Part shown: piece after piece, positions 8,432-17,300 of the stretch | Layout of the letters: each line of letters starts with the position of its first letter | Numbering within the stretch: the first letter of the stretch is position 1 | Assembly: GCA_016841005.1 (NCBI GenBank) | Contig: JAEORG010000007.1 | Coordinates: 1-47,690, forward strand | Length of the DNA stretch: 47,690 nucleotides | Reading direction: 5' to 3' | From: Candidatus Thorarchaeota archaeon | GTDB lineage: Archaea > Asgardarchaeota > Thorarchaeia > Thorarchaeales > Thorarchaeaceae | Notes under the pieces: generated by a model | What the model was told of the DNA's origin: nothing | The model's input: only the letters and a program-made list of their open reading frames with translations | The model's database searches: none | Position numbers and translations under genes: made by a program

Positions 8432-9007
8432 TCAAACAATGAAACGAATATCTTTGAGAATCTCTCTTAACAGGTCCTGAGCATTATGCTCTCCAGAAGA
8501 TGAATTCCATTCCTCTGAAAACGCTCTAAAGATTTCCAAGTCCTCTAAAACGGATGATGCAATTTCTAAGAGCTCATTTTCATCAATAATAGGCCCTTGT
8601 CCAATTCCTGGACAAATTTTCTTCATTGCACTAAGCCCCCAATTGATTCCATCAGATTCATTCGAAAATACAAAAGGAAAGGAAATACATGCATCAGGTC
8701 GAATGTCATGAATCATACATAAATCATCTTTCAAGAATATGCATGCGCCTGTGTCATCCTTTTTCAATGCAAGAATAGCTGGACCGTTCTCTGTAATTGT
8801 TTGAGGGATGTGTTTCAATCCCTCAGGGATATATTCACCTTCAATTGGAACATAGAAATCTATAGCACGTAGCATCTGCTCAGCATCTAATCCTAGAGAT
8901 ATTGCAATCTTGGAAATATCCCGTCCTGTTAAGGTCACAATCATATCTGTTTTCTTGCAACACGCTCCACATTTTGTGCATTCAAACTGAACCTTTGTGG
9001 AGTTCAA
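8432..9007 (-). CDS. YkgJ-like CxxCxxCC zinc/iron-binding protein
   Basis: 191 residues with FECTKCGACCKKTD near the N-terminus, the CxxCxxCC signature, and later cysteines in GACIFLKDDLCMIHDIRPDACISFPF that complete the cluster-binding set of this family (YkgJ/FliB type). Biochemical roles of the family are mostly unknown; binding of zinc or an Fe-S cluster is inferred from the cysteines. Translation seems to begin at a TTG at 9007, preceded by GGTG. It is the last gene of an operon, 11 nt after the aminotransferase. Confidence 0.75.
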   Translation of the reverse strand: MNSTKVQFECTKCGACCKKTDMIVTLTGRDISKIAISLGLDAEQMLRAIDFYVPIEGEYIPEGLKHIPQTITENGPAILALKKDDTGACIFLKDDLCMIHDIRPDACISFPFVFSNESDGINWGLSAMKKICPGIGQGPIIDENELLEIASSVLEDLEIFRAFSEEWNSSSGEHNAQDLLREILKDIRFIV

Positions 9008-9018
9008 ATTGTTGACAC

Positions 9019-10233
9019 CTAACCTAATGTTTCTAAAAATGCACCCATAGCATGAATTCCTTCTTCTATATCAGAAGGAGATGCTGCGTAGGAGAATCGG
9101 AGGTGATCATCGTAGTGTTCTCCAAATACAACACCAGGAGCAGTAGACACTCCGGTCTTCTTCAGTAGCAATTCAGCTAATGTTTTGCTACTTAGTCCAT
9201 ATTCATGGAAATCAGGAAATACATAGAATGCCCCCATGGGATTCAGACATTCCACGCCACTCAGCTCGCAGAAGAGAGACTGAATCAAGTCCCTTCTATC
9301 TTGGTATGCATTTCTCATCATATCAATTGAGGATTGGTCGCCCATAATTGCCTCTACACCTGCATACTGTACAAAAGAAGTGGCACAAGAAGTTGTGTTC
9401 TGTTGAATCCGAACCATATTGTTTATGATTCCTCGTGAACCGATAGCATAACCAAGACGCCATCCTGTCATAGCATAAGATTTGGAAAAGCCACTGATAC
9501 AAAGGGTTCTATCCATCTCTGGATCCACTTCAAGTATAGAAGTCTGAGAAAACCCATCATACACAAGCGATTCGTAAATCTCATCGCTAAAGACCATGAA
9601 GTTGTTGTCAGTTGCCAGTTCATAAATAAGCCTCATTTGATCTTTTGTTAACACACCACCTGTAGGATTGTTCGGTGAGTTGATTATAATTGCAGAAACT
9701 TCTTTTCGTACTGCATCCTTCAACGCTTCTTCATCCAGTACATACCCCGGGCTAGTAGGAACATCGACTGGTTTTCCTCCCGCATGGCGAATCATGACTT
9801 TGTAAGTTGGCCATGATGGTGACAGTAGCAGAACATCATCACCAGCATCTATCGTCGCTAATATTCCCTGGAATAGAGCCATCTTTCCTCCAGGAGTAAC
9901 TATTATGTTTGTTTTACCATTGATATCGATGTTGCGCTTTTTGTAGGAGTATTCAATAGCATCAAGTAGTTCAGGAACACCACGTGAAGAAGTGTATCTG
10001 GTCCTACCTTCGTTCAGTGCCTTTATCGCTGCATCTACAATATTTTGAGGCGTAGGAAAATCAGGCTGTCCAACTTCGAAGTGGTATACTTTTTTTCCTT
10101 CACGTTCCATTTTCGTAGCAATCTCAAATAGTCTGAGAGTACCTGAAGCTGGTATTCGTTCCATGTGATGCGATGTCCAATCCACTCTATTCGCCACCTG
10201 TGTCAGACGACTAGAACATTTGAGGGGTTTCAT
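9019..10233 (-). CDS. PLP-dependent class I/II aminotransferase (aspartate-aminotransferase-like)
   Basis: 404-residue fold-type I aminotransferase. Visible landmarks: GQPDFPTP (substrate entry, residues 55-62), INSPNNPTGG (185-193), SDEIYESLVYDG (216-227), the PLP-binding lysine in SGFSKSYAMTGWRLGY (Lys251), and an Arg near LRFSYA at the C-terminus that binds the substrate carboxylate. It should transfer amino groups between an amino acid and a 2-oxo acid; substrate specificity is not readable. The N-terminal extension of about 23 residues before MERIPASG is unusual, but the ATG at 10233 has an AAGGA site, so I kept it. It lies between the DUF362 and YkgJ-like genes. Confidence 0.9.
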   Translation of the reverse strand: MKPLKCSSRLTQVANRVDWTSHHMERIPASGTLRLFEIATKMEREGKKVYHFEVGQPDFPTPQNIVDAAIKALNEGRTRYTSSRGVPELLDAIEYSYKKRNIDINGKTNIIVTPGGKMALFQGILATIDAGDDVLLLSPSWPTYKVMIRHAGGKPVDVPTSPGYVLDEEALKDAVRKEVSAIIINSPNNPTGGVLTKDQMRLIYELATDNNFMVFSDEIYESLVYDGFSQTSILEVDPEMDRTLCISGFSKSYAMTGWRLGYAIGSRGIINNMVRIQQNTTSCATSFVQYAGVEAIMGDQSSIDMMRNAYQDRRDLIQSLFCELSGVECLNPMGAFYVFPDFHEYGLSSKTLAELLLKKTGVSTAPGVVFGEHYDDHLRFSYAASPSDIEEGIHAMGAFLETLG

Positions 10234-10258
10234 TGGGTCCTTAAATGCAATATATCAA

Positions 10259-11092
10259 TTATGGAGAGGTCATAGAACGAAGAATATCGGAAATTCTTCT
10301 TATTTGATGCTCAGTACCAAGAACTTGGATGCGTTCAGGTAATGCTTCTCCTAATCCAGATTCGTAAGCTTTTCGTATGTAATCTATCTTCAAGGGATCA
10401 ATTCCGATTAGAGATGCACAGTAGGCATCCACAGCTACTGGATCAGTTCCAACAATAATACCACCAATCAGTTTTGATTTTCCTTCATCTCGATTACCTA
10501 CTACAATTTCAGTCATATCCACTATGCTAAGAATAGGTCGAAATTGTATCAGTATATCTAACAAAACGTTGTTAAGGTCATCATGAAAGTTGGTTTTATC
10601 TCGACGACCTAAGAGCCCGAATAGATTCTTTATTCCAGCTCCAAAACCAATTCCCTCCTGTATTTTCAGAGTTGCAATATTTACCAAGAAATTATGTTTA
10701 AGAAGAAGCTCCGGAACCTTCTCCTGCGCGATTCCATTTCCTGCAAAGTCTGCTAGGATTTGTTCTTCCTTTGAAAGATTAACAAGTTCTACATTTTCTC
10801 CAATTAAGGAGGTATAACCAGTCTTTTCAAATGCTTCTTCTGCTGTCCTTAGAGGATTGTCGCTTTCAACAATGCTTAGAGGAGTAACCTCTCGAAATAA
10901 GTCGACAACAGCTTTCATCATAGCAAGAGATGTGTTACCTACGAGAGCAGGGTCATATATAGAGGGCTTTAGTATTATTCTATTTGTTTCAGGAGAGATT
11001 GGAACAGGTATAGGCATTTTTGAAATTGCTGTTTTTAGCGATGCTCTAGCATTCCTTTTGACAGCAACTGAAACAAATGACAATGGTGCCAT
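10259..11092 (-). CDS. DUF362 family protein
   Basis: 277 residues of DUF362 type: ILKPSIYDP near residue 42, then VVDLFREVTPLSIVESDNP, an inserted region with NLFGLLGRRDKTNFH, and IVGTDPVAVDAYCASLIGIDP near residue 220. Some family members carry a ferredoxin domain; this one has none, and only one Cys in the C-terminal part. The biochemical activity of the family is not established. First gene of the operon with the aminotransferase and the CxxCxxCC protein, divergent from the E1-like gene 57 nt away, so the two share an upstream region. Confidence 0.8.
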   Translation of the reverse strand: MAPLSFVSVAVKRNARASLKTAISKMPIPVPISPETNRIILKPSIYDPALVGNTSLAMMKAVVDLFREVTPLSIVESDNPLRTAEEAFEKTGYTSLIGENVELVNLSKEEQILADFAGNGIAQEKVPELLLKHNFLVNIATLKIQEGIGFGAGIKNLFGLLGRRDKTNFHDDLNNVLLDILIQFRPILSIVDMTEIVVGNRDEGKSKLIGGIIVGTDPVAVDAYCASLIGIDPLKIDYIRKAYESGLGEALPERIQVLGTEHQIRRISDILRSMTSP

Positions 11093-11149
11093 GATGAAAA
11101 TCTAAAACTCCAAGGCTTTAAGTGAAATGCCTAATATCAAAGAAACGAA

Positions 11150-11899
11150 ATGCCACTTAATCAGTATCAAAAAGAAAGATACTCTCGAATGATTGCATTG
11201 CGGGACATTAATGAAAGGGATGTTGAAAGAGTTCTTCAATCAACTGTAGCAATGATAGGAGCAGGAGGTATCGGGAGCCCGACATTAAGGCTGCTAACAT
11301 CATTGGGCTTTGGTACAATTAGAATAATTGACAATGATAAAGTCGAATTGCACAATATTCAACGACAAAATATCTACACGACTAGGGACCTAGGTAAACC
11401 AAAAGCAACAGCTGCGGCAGCAAACCTTTCATCATTGAACAAAGATATCAAATTCGAACCTGTTGTTGAAGAGATTACTGAAGAGAATTCCCTTGACCTT
11501 CTCAATCATGTTGATGTAATTGTTGACGGACTTGATACTTTCTCAGCAAGACGTGTAGTAAATCAGGCAAGCATTAGATATCGAACACCTTATGTCTTTG
11601 CAGGAGCGGTAGAATATTTTTCAAACATTTCCACATTTATTCCTGGTGTAACTGGTTGCTTCGAATGCACATTGAGTGGAGTAGAGGATGATCCTAGAGC
11701 AACAGCTGAATACATTGGTGTGTCACCATCTCTTCTGACTTTCATCTCAGGAATTATCGCTCAGGAAACATTCCTTATAGTGATTGGAAAACCTGCAAAG
11801 CTAACTGGAAAGATGATGACTATAGATATACACTCACTTAGCTTTGATATGATTGATATCGTGAAGAATCCAGACTGCTTATTCTGCTCCAATATATGA
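11150..11899 (+). CDS. MoeB/ThiF/HesA-type E1-like adenylyltransferase
   Basis: 249 residues, full length for the MoeB/ThiF family. The nucleotide-binding glycine loop is GAGGIG (37-42), the DxD/arginine element is DNDKVELHNIQRQN (61-74), and the structural zinc is held by CFEC (170/173) and CLFC (243/246). Family members adenylate the C-terminal Gly-Gly of a ubiquitin-like sulfur carrier (MoaD, ThiS, SAMP) for molybdopterin, thiamine or tRNA thiolation, and in some archaea for protein tagging. No carrier gene is nearby, so the partner is unknown. A CTTTAAGT TATA-like box about 30 nt upstream of the ATG suggests a leaderless mRNA. Confidence 0.9.
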   Translation: MPLNQYQKERYSRMIALRDINERDVERVLQSTVAMIGAGGIGSPTLRLLTSLGFGTIRIIDNDKVELHNIQRQNIYTTRDLGKPKATAAAANLSSLNKDIKFEPVVEEITEENSLDLLNHVDVIVDGLDTFSARRVVNQASIRYRTPYVFAGAVEYFSNISTFIPGVTGCFECTLSGVEDDPRATAEYIGVSPSLLTFISGIIAQETFLIVIGKPAKLTGKMMTIDIHSLSFDMIDIVKNPDCLFCSNI

Positions 11900-11915
11900 A
11901 AGAACTTTTCATTAC

Positions 11916-12851
11916 CTAAGCACCAAAGAACAAGCGCCTCGCTCTTCGACGCCGCTCTTCTTCACTCTCTTCGCTCTCTGGAGGTGGGGGAGGTGGAGGA
12001 GGTTCAGAGGATTCCTCCTTGGTATCTGCTTCCTCATCATCCAAGATGTCTTCAGGAGATGGCTCGTCCATCGGACTCCAGACTTTCGTTTCTTCAACAT
12101 AATCAGTATCCGATGGAAGTTCAGGAGCTGGTGGAGGTGAGTCTGGCTCTTCTTCTGATTCCTCTTCTGTACCGCTATCCCAAACATACTTTGGTCGCTC
12201 GACAGTTACCTCTTCTTCAGAGTCGCTTTCTGGTTCTGCATCAAAGTGATCATCTTCCGACTCTTCAATAACAATATCCTCAGTTTCATCAATAGAATCC
12301 TCCTCCTCTATTTCAGGAGTTTCTATACCGTCATGCCCAGGTGTTACAACTAGAGAATCAGGTTCCACAAGTTCAAAATCATCTGAGAAATCCCGCGGAG
12401 AACCTTGGACAATTTCAGCATCATGCATGTCCTCAATAGCACCCATCGATTCAATGCTGATAGAATCATCAGAGGTAATCATTTCAGGTTCCATTTCTAT
12501 TGGAACCTCTGTTTCGTCATCAGTACCTTCAGTTTCTAGTTCAATTTCAGGAGGCGTGCCAAATGTGGATTCATCTAAATACTCGTCACTTCTTGGCATG
12601 GAATCAAATGATGGTTCCTCTTCAGGTGTTTCATCTTTGGAAGAAAACTCAATTCCTAGCTGTTTGTGGAGACAGCTCTCACACCGTTTTGCAGCAGCTA
12701 CTAAACCATCATAGAGAAACTCATCCAAGGATTTTGCACGGTCTTTATTCACTTTGGACCATTTCAAAAATGAATCGACCATTCGTAGGGCATCGCGGAC
12801 ACCCATCCAATATTCATCAGACCTATTTTCTTCTGATTCCATTGAAGGCAC
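11916..12851 (-). CDS. Very acidic, proline-rich protein with short conserved head
   Basis: 311 residues. The first 75 or so look like a small helical domain (SDEYWMGVRDALRMVDSFL, then CESC). The remaining 230 are extremely rich in Glu, Asp, Ser and Pro, with a run of eight prolines near the C-terminus, and end in a basic EERRRRARRLFFGA tail. The middle is almost certainly disordered. No family recognised. It lies directly downstream of, and probably with, the GTPase-like gene; an acidic disordered tether or scaffold partner is conceivable but unproven. The 3' end converges on the E1-like gene. Confidence 0.7.
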   Translation of the reverse strand: MPSMESEENRSDEYWMGVRDALRMVDSFLKWSKVNKDRAKSLDEFLYDGLVAAAKRCESCLHKQLGIEFSSKDETPEEEPSFDSMPRSDEYLDESTFGTPPEIELETEGTDDETEVPIEMEPEMITSDDSISIESMGAIEDMHDAEIVQGSPRDFSDDFELVEPDSLVVTPGHDGIETPEIEEEDSIDETEDIVIEESEDDHFDAEPESDSEEEVTVERPKYVWDSGTEEESEEEPDSPPPAPELPSDTDYVEETKVWSPMDEPSPEDILDDEEADTKEESSEPPPPPPPPESEESEEERRRRARRLFFGA

Positions 12852-12902
12852 CTAATGTCGAGCAATGAAAGTTTGGAGAAAAGGGTTTCCATCACGAAGG
12901 TA

Positions 12903-13382
12903 TTACACGTTACCGGAGTTTTTATGCTTAGTTTCGAGTACTTCTTCGAATAGCTCTTCAAACATATTTAGAATCTCAATTTGTTTAAATTCATCAATAC
13001 CCGATCCAACAATTAGTACTCTAGTAGGAGTTTCGCTACCCAAATGTTCTTTGATTTCTTCGCGGTAGATTGCTTCAATCTCTGGATCTTCATCACTAAG
13101 AACTATCACTACAGCATTTGCACCAGCATAAGTGACTGATAGAAGAATATCAAGGGCAGAATGCCTTGGGGACCATGTTACTGCGCGAACATTTGATTCA
13201 TCGGTTTCAACATCAGTCGTACCTATTCTAATTCCATCTACTGCAACGACATTTTCATTAACAACTCCAAGAACCATCTCTAGAAGAGCATCATCAGGTC
13301 CAACTACTGTCACTTTGAAGAGGTATCTCTTTCGTTTCTTTGAAGATTTGCCCTTCTGTTTCTCGTTCATGACCACAATCAT
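12903..13382 (-). CDS. Small-GTPase-like protein lacking the P-loop
   Basis: 159 residues. After a basic start (KGKSSKKRKRYLFK) the order of elements resembles Ras-type GTPases: beta 1 FKVTVVG, then PDDALLEMVLG where GxxxxGK[ST] should be, an effector-like GTTDVETDESN, VRAVTWSPRHS in the position of the WDTAGQE strand, then a central strand AGANAVVIVLSDEDPE and TRVLIVGSG near the NKxD position. The Walker A Lys and Ser/Thr, the Asp-x-x-Gly and the NKxD motif are all missing, so it probably does not hydrolyse GTP. The assignment rests on strand order and hydrophobic pattern only. It could also be a receiver-like or other Rossmann-type fold. Confidence 0.5.
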   Translation of the reverse strand: MIVVMNEKQKGKSSKKRKRYLFKVTVVGPDDALLEMVLGVVNENVVAVDGIRIGTTDVETDESNVRAVTWSPRHSALDILLSVTYAGANAVVIVLSDEDPEIEAIYREEIKEHLGSETPTRVLIVGSGIDEFKQIEILNMFEELFEEVLETKHKNSGNV

Positions 13383-13489
13383 CTACCTATTTCTCTTATA
13401 ATCGAGAAATTCAATCTTGATATGTTTTGCGCGGACAGCAAAATGTTAACATAGTGGACAGTTAATGTCATCGTGGTTCGAAGAAGAAA

Positions 13490-13852
13490 ATGAATTCTCA
13501 AAAATACTGTAGTGTAATCATACTCGGATTTTCCTTGATTATTATAGGGATTGGTATTTTATTTTGGGGAGGGAATCAATCTGGTGATAGCTTCTTCTTC
13601 ATATTCCCTTTCTTCTTTGTGGGAAATCCAGGTCCTATGGGCTTGGCGCTTATACTGATATCAATAGTCTTTGCATGTGTGTTTTTGTATCAGTTAATTA
13701 AGGTACAAACAGGAATTAGTTCGTTCGGAGTAGAATCCGGATTGATATGTTCAAAATGCAAAAAGGAACTGCCTCTTGGAGCATCATTTTGTATGTATTG
13801 TGGGACTGCTATTCAACAACGCGGTGATCTAGAAGACGATGACATTCAATAG
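13490..13852 (+). CDS. Small membrane protein with C-terminal zinc ribbon
   Basis: 120 residues. Two hydrophobic helices (about 10-27 and 47-72, including GLALILISIVFACVFLYQLI) are followed by a zinc ribbon CSKCKKELPLGASFCMYCG near residues 87-105 and an acidic tail. The topology places the ribbon next to the membrane, presumably in the cytoplasm. The 3' end overlaps the acetyltransferase start by 14 nt, so the two are translationally linked. No specific function can be given. Confidence 0.75.
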   Translation: MNSQKYCSVIILGFSLIIIGIGILFWGGNQSGDSFFFIFPFFFVGNPGPMGLALILISIVFACVFLYQLIKVQTGISSFGVESGLICSKCKKELPLGASFCMYCGTAIQQRGDLEDDDIQ

Positions 13853-14339
13853 AGAATCTGATGAGGAAATTATTTTGGGATACAAAATACGACCAATTTT
13901 TTCGAGAGACCTTGAAGATGTAATGCGAATAGAAAATCAATGCTTCAAACAGCCATGGGATTTGTCTGTATTTTCCTTCTTGGCAGACCGACATGGTGTT
14001 ATTCAAGGACATGGTAGAGAAATGGGAATGTTGGTCGTCACGCATCAAGAAGATGTTGTTGCCTATATGGTCTGGGAATATGATACTCTAGAAAGAAAAG
14101 GGCATTTGCAAAATATTGCAGTAGATAAGAATCACAGAAGAAGAGGAATTGCTAGTCTCCTGTTGCAGCAGTTCTTTTCAAAATTAAAAGATGCAAATGC
14201 AATACAATGTATACTAGAAGTACGAGAGAGTAATACTGGTGCGATCAAATTCTATGAAAAAATGGGGATGACGCCTATAAGTCGCCACGAAGGATTTTAT
14301 GGAGACGAAGACGCCATCATCTATCAATTGTCTTTTTGA
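13839..14339 (+). CDS. rimI: RimI-like GNAT N-acetyltransferase
   Basis: 166 residues of the GNAT fold, closest in layout to archaeal RimI/Ard1 N-terminal acetyltransferases: RDLEDVMRIENQCFKQPW (motif C/D), HLQNIAVDKNHRRRGIASLL with the acetyl-CoA pyrophosphate loop RRRGIA (motif A), LEVRESNTGAIKFYEKMGM (motif B), and a C-terminal FYGDEDAIIYQL. It should transfer an acetyl group from acetyl-CoA to protein N-termini. The start overlaps the zinc-ribbon membrane protein gene. The stop is adjacent to the convergent giant coiled-coil gene, leaving no space between them. Confidence 0.85.
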   Translation: MTFNRESDEEIILGYKIRPIFSRDLEDVMRIENQCFKQPWDLSVFSFLADRHGVIQGHGREMGMLVVTHQEDVVAYMVWEYDTLERKGHLQNIAVDKNHRRRGIASLLLQQFFSKLKDANAIQCILEVRESNTGAIKFYEKMGMTPISRHEGFYGDEDAIIYQLSF

Positions 14340-17300
14340 TTACTTTGTTGACTCACTTACCAGTTTCGGTCCGAGTGAATCTCTAAAGAGTTTGATATAT
14401 GCTTCATCTGTAGACACAATGCACAAAGGCGATTCAGATTCAGCTTGACCTCCCACCAATATCTCAGAGTTGTCTCTTATTGCGAGTGTTAGAGGTGACC
14501 CGGTTTCCCAAATCCTCCATCCTTTTAGGGATTCTAATGCCTCGTCCTGTTCCTCAGATTGAGGTACAATAAGGACTCGTCTATGAGGAGCTTTTACCTT
14601 AGAGAGTTTCTTGATATCTAGACAATCTAGTGAAACCACAGAGATTATGATTGAATCTTCGGCTCTCTGCGACATGTCGAGTAGATGTGCACAGATTTCA
14701 TCTTTGCCACTTGTATACCATGTGTCCTTTGTTGGTTTTGCCACAAGTTCTTCTGAAGCAGAATGAATTGCCTGAAGAGTATCAATCACCTTTCGTGTAT
14801 TCTCAGTAATTTCGAGTAAGGATTCATCTGTTGTACTCGATGCAGAACTGATTGCAGCTTTTGCTCTCTTTCCCCAATTAGTTGCAGATTCTTGTATTGC
14901 TAATTCTGTAGTTGAAATGGTTTTTGCCCGTAAAGATTTCGTGTTTTCTACGGAAATATCGATTTCGCCAACAGTGGCTTCTTTCGATTCAGCTATTTGC
15001 GTATTCTTTTCAGAAACATCATTTACTAGTTCCTCAACCAATTCGTAAGATGAACTGCTAAGCGAAGCTTTCAGATCAACACCAAGGGATTCAAACTTAC
15101 GCGCAGCATGTTGATTTGAGGATACTGTAGCCTGCTGAATCTCTTCAAAGGCGGTTTCACGGGTTTTAGAAACTTGGTCTGATATTCGATCGAAGTATGA
15201 TTCTATTTCAGTACTAGATGCTTTGGTGACCTCTTCAAAATCTGTCACCTTTTGGAGAGTAGACGTTTCAGAAGCCTCCAGTCGTTCTCTATTACTAGCA
15301 ATTGCTTTTTTGGATGCATTCTCCGTTTCAGCTGTTACTCTATCTGGAAACTCTGATAGAGAATCAATCGCAGAATTTACTGCTATTTCTGTCGCGGCTG
15401 AGAAGTCATTTACACTTGTCTTAATCTGTGATTCAGCCCGTCCAAGGAATGACCGCCCAATTTCTTCTATCCGGTCAATCTGTTGATTGTTTCTCTCTCG
15501 AAGACTTGCTATTGCAGATTCAGACGTTTTATCAAGGGTATTCTGCACGTGCAAAATCTCATTGCTCATCTTCGTTCCCAACGCATCCAGAGATGTGTTT
15601 ATGTTACCCATTGCGGATTCAACCCAGACTTTAGCTGCATCAAAAGCAACTACAGCTTCTGATTTCCGATTCTCAATAGTTTTCATAACGTCTTTCTTTG
15701 ATTTCTCCCTCTCTGTCATGGTAGCAGTTTGGTCCATTTCTAACTTACTCTGAAATGCTTCAACTTGGGTTGTTGCCTTTTTGATATTGTTTGTTGAGAG
15801 AGCATCAAGTTTGGTACTTGTAGAACCAATTATTCTTTGCACTACTTCTTTCTCTTCAGATAAGTACGCATCGACTGTGTTTCTTACGCCAACAGCATTC
15901 TTTGCCAACAAATCCGCTGTATCATCACGAATTGATGTGAGCCTTTCAGACACATTATCACGTGCAACTCCGAGAGTCACATTAAATTCTTTACTTACTT
16001 GTTGTATATTATCGACAAATTGACCAACGGTTCCCGTTTCAATTTCTGCTAGTGATTCCTGAGCTGCATTAAGTGCGCTTTCAATTCCTGTAATAGTATC
16101 CTGCATACTCTTTGAGATTTCGGTCCTTTTCTCAGATGTAAATGCATCTAAGGTTCGCTTCAGGGCAGCTGTGGATTCAACAACAGCATCAACCTGTGTG
16201 CCAATCTCAGATGCAAACTCCTGTTGTAGCTTTATTGAATCTTCATCCAAAAGGTCCATTTCAGATTTCAAAGCACTTCTAAATTCAGTATGCGCTGATG
16301 CAATCAAATCTCTAGCTTCTACTGTTTGGCTTGATAGCAGTCCGTTGAATGTAGATTCAACACTTTGCGTTAGTGTTAGAAATTGTCTTGTTATTTCTTC
16401 AATACGCATATGAAATTCTTGACGCATCTCTTCTGAATGACGATCAATTCTATTCACCTGATCCTCAATTGCAACATCAATCTCTTTCTGAGTCTTTACA
16501 ACTTGAGAATTCATAGTTGCAGTGCTTTGCGAGAGCCTTTCATTTAATCGTGCATTTAGACTCTGATACAGGTCTTTTGCTTCAGCAACTTGCTGTTGAA
16601 TAACATCAATATACTTGGTAGCCATATCTGCAAGTTTTGATTCTAAGCTTACTTCATGGTCTTTTGCCGATCGCTTGAGAGATTGTATAGCAGCCTCGTT
16701 CTTAGTTTCGGTGGTTGTCCGAACACTCGAGAAAGATGATTTGAGTCTACTACCGATATTGTCTGCAAGAGAACTTAATTCTGCAGCTTCCGTATCCAAA
16801 ACTCCAGAAATCTCTTTCACAGTCGCGTTGACTTTTTTATCTACTCCTTTGGTTGTTTTATCATTCCAATTCTCAACCTTACCCAACAGATTTTGGCTAG
16901 CAATTTGTAAGCGATTTAAGTCACCATCAATTTCCCCTTGCAACAATTCTAAAACTGAATTTCTTGCCTCATTTATGAAGACCTCTGTATCTGTTGAGAA
17001 ACTGCGAGATAATCCTCGTAGTGCTTTGTACTCATCACTAACTAATGTATTTGACTTTTCAATGAAGCCTCCTAGTGCCGCATTTACAACTTCAAGGAAC
17101 GCATTCTCTGAACCTGAGAGTTGATCCAACTGAGCTAACACAGATTGAGCAGCAGTTTCCATATACTCATTTACATCAGTTTTCCATGCCTTTACAGTAT
17201 CTGTGAAGAGTTTTGTTGCAGATATTGCGTCATCAAGTTTCTTTTTGGTAGAATCCGAATGTGTTTCTGCGTTTAATCTTGATTGTGCGGCAGATTCCTC

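Noticed and set aside
12427..12868. Plus-strand ORFs opposite the acidic protein
   Set aside because: Ser-rich mirror frames of acidic codons, without ribosome sites or domains.
16615..17124. 169-codon plus-strand ORF and several others inside 14340-18242
   Set aside because: Shadows of the giant coiled-coil gene, with low-complexity Ser-rich products.
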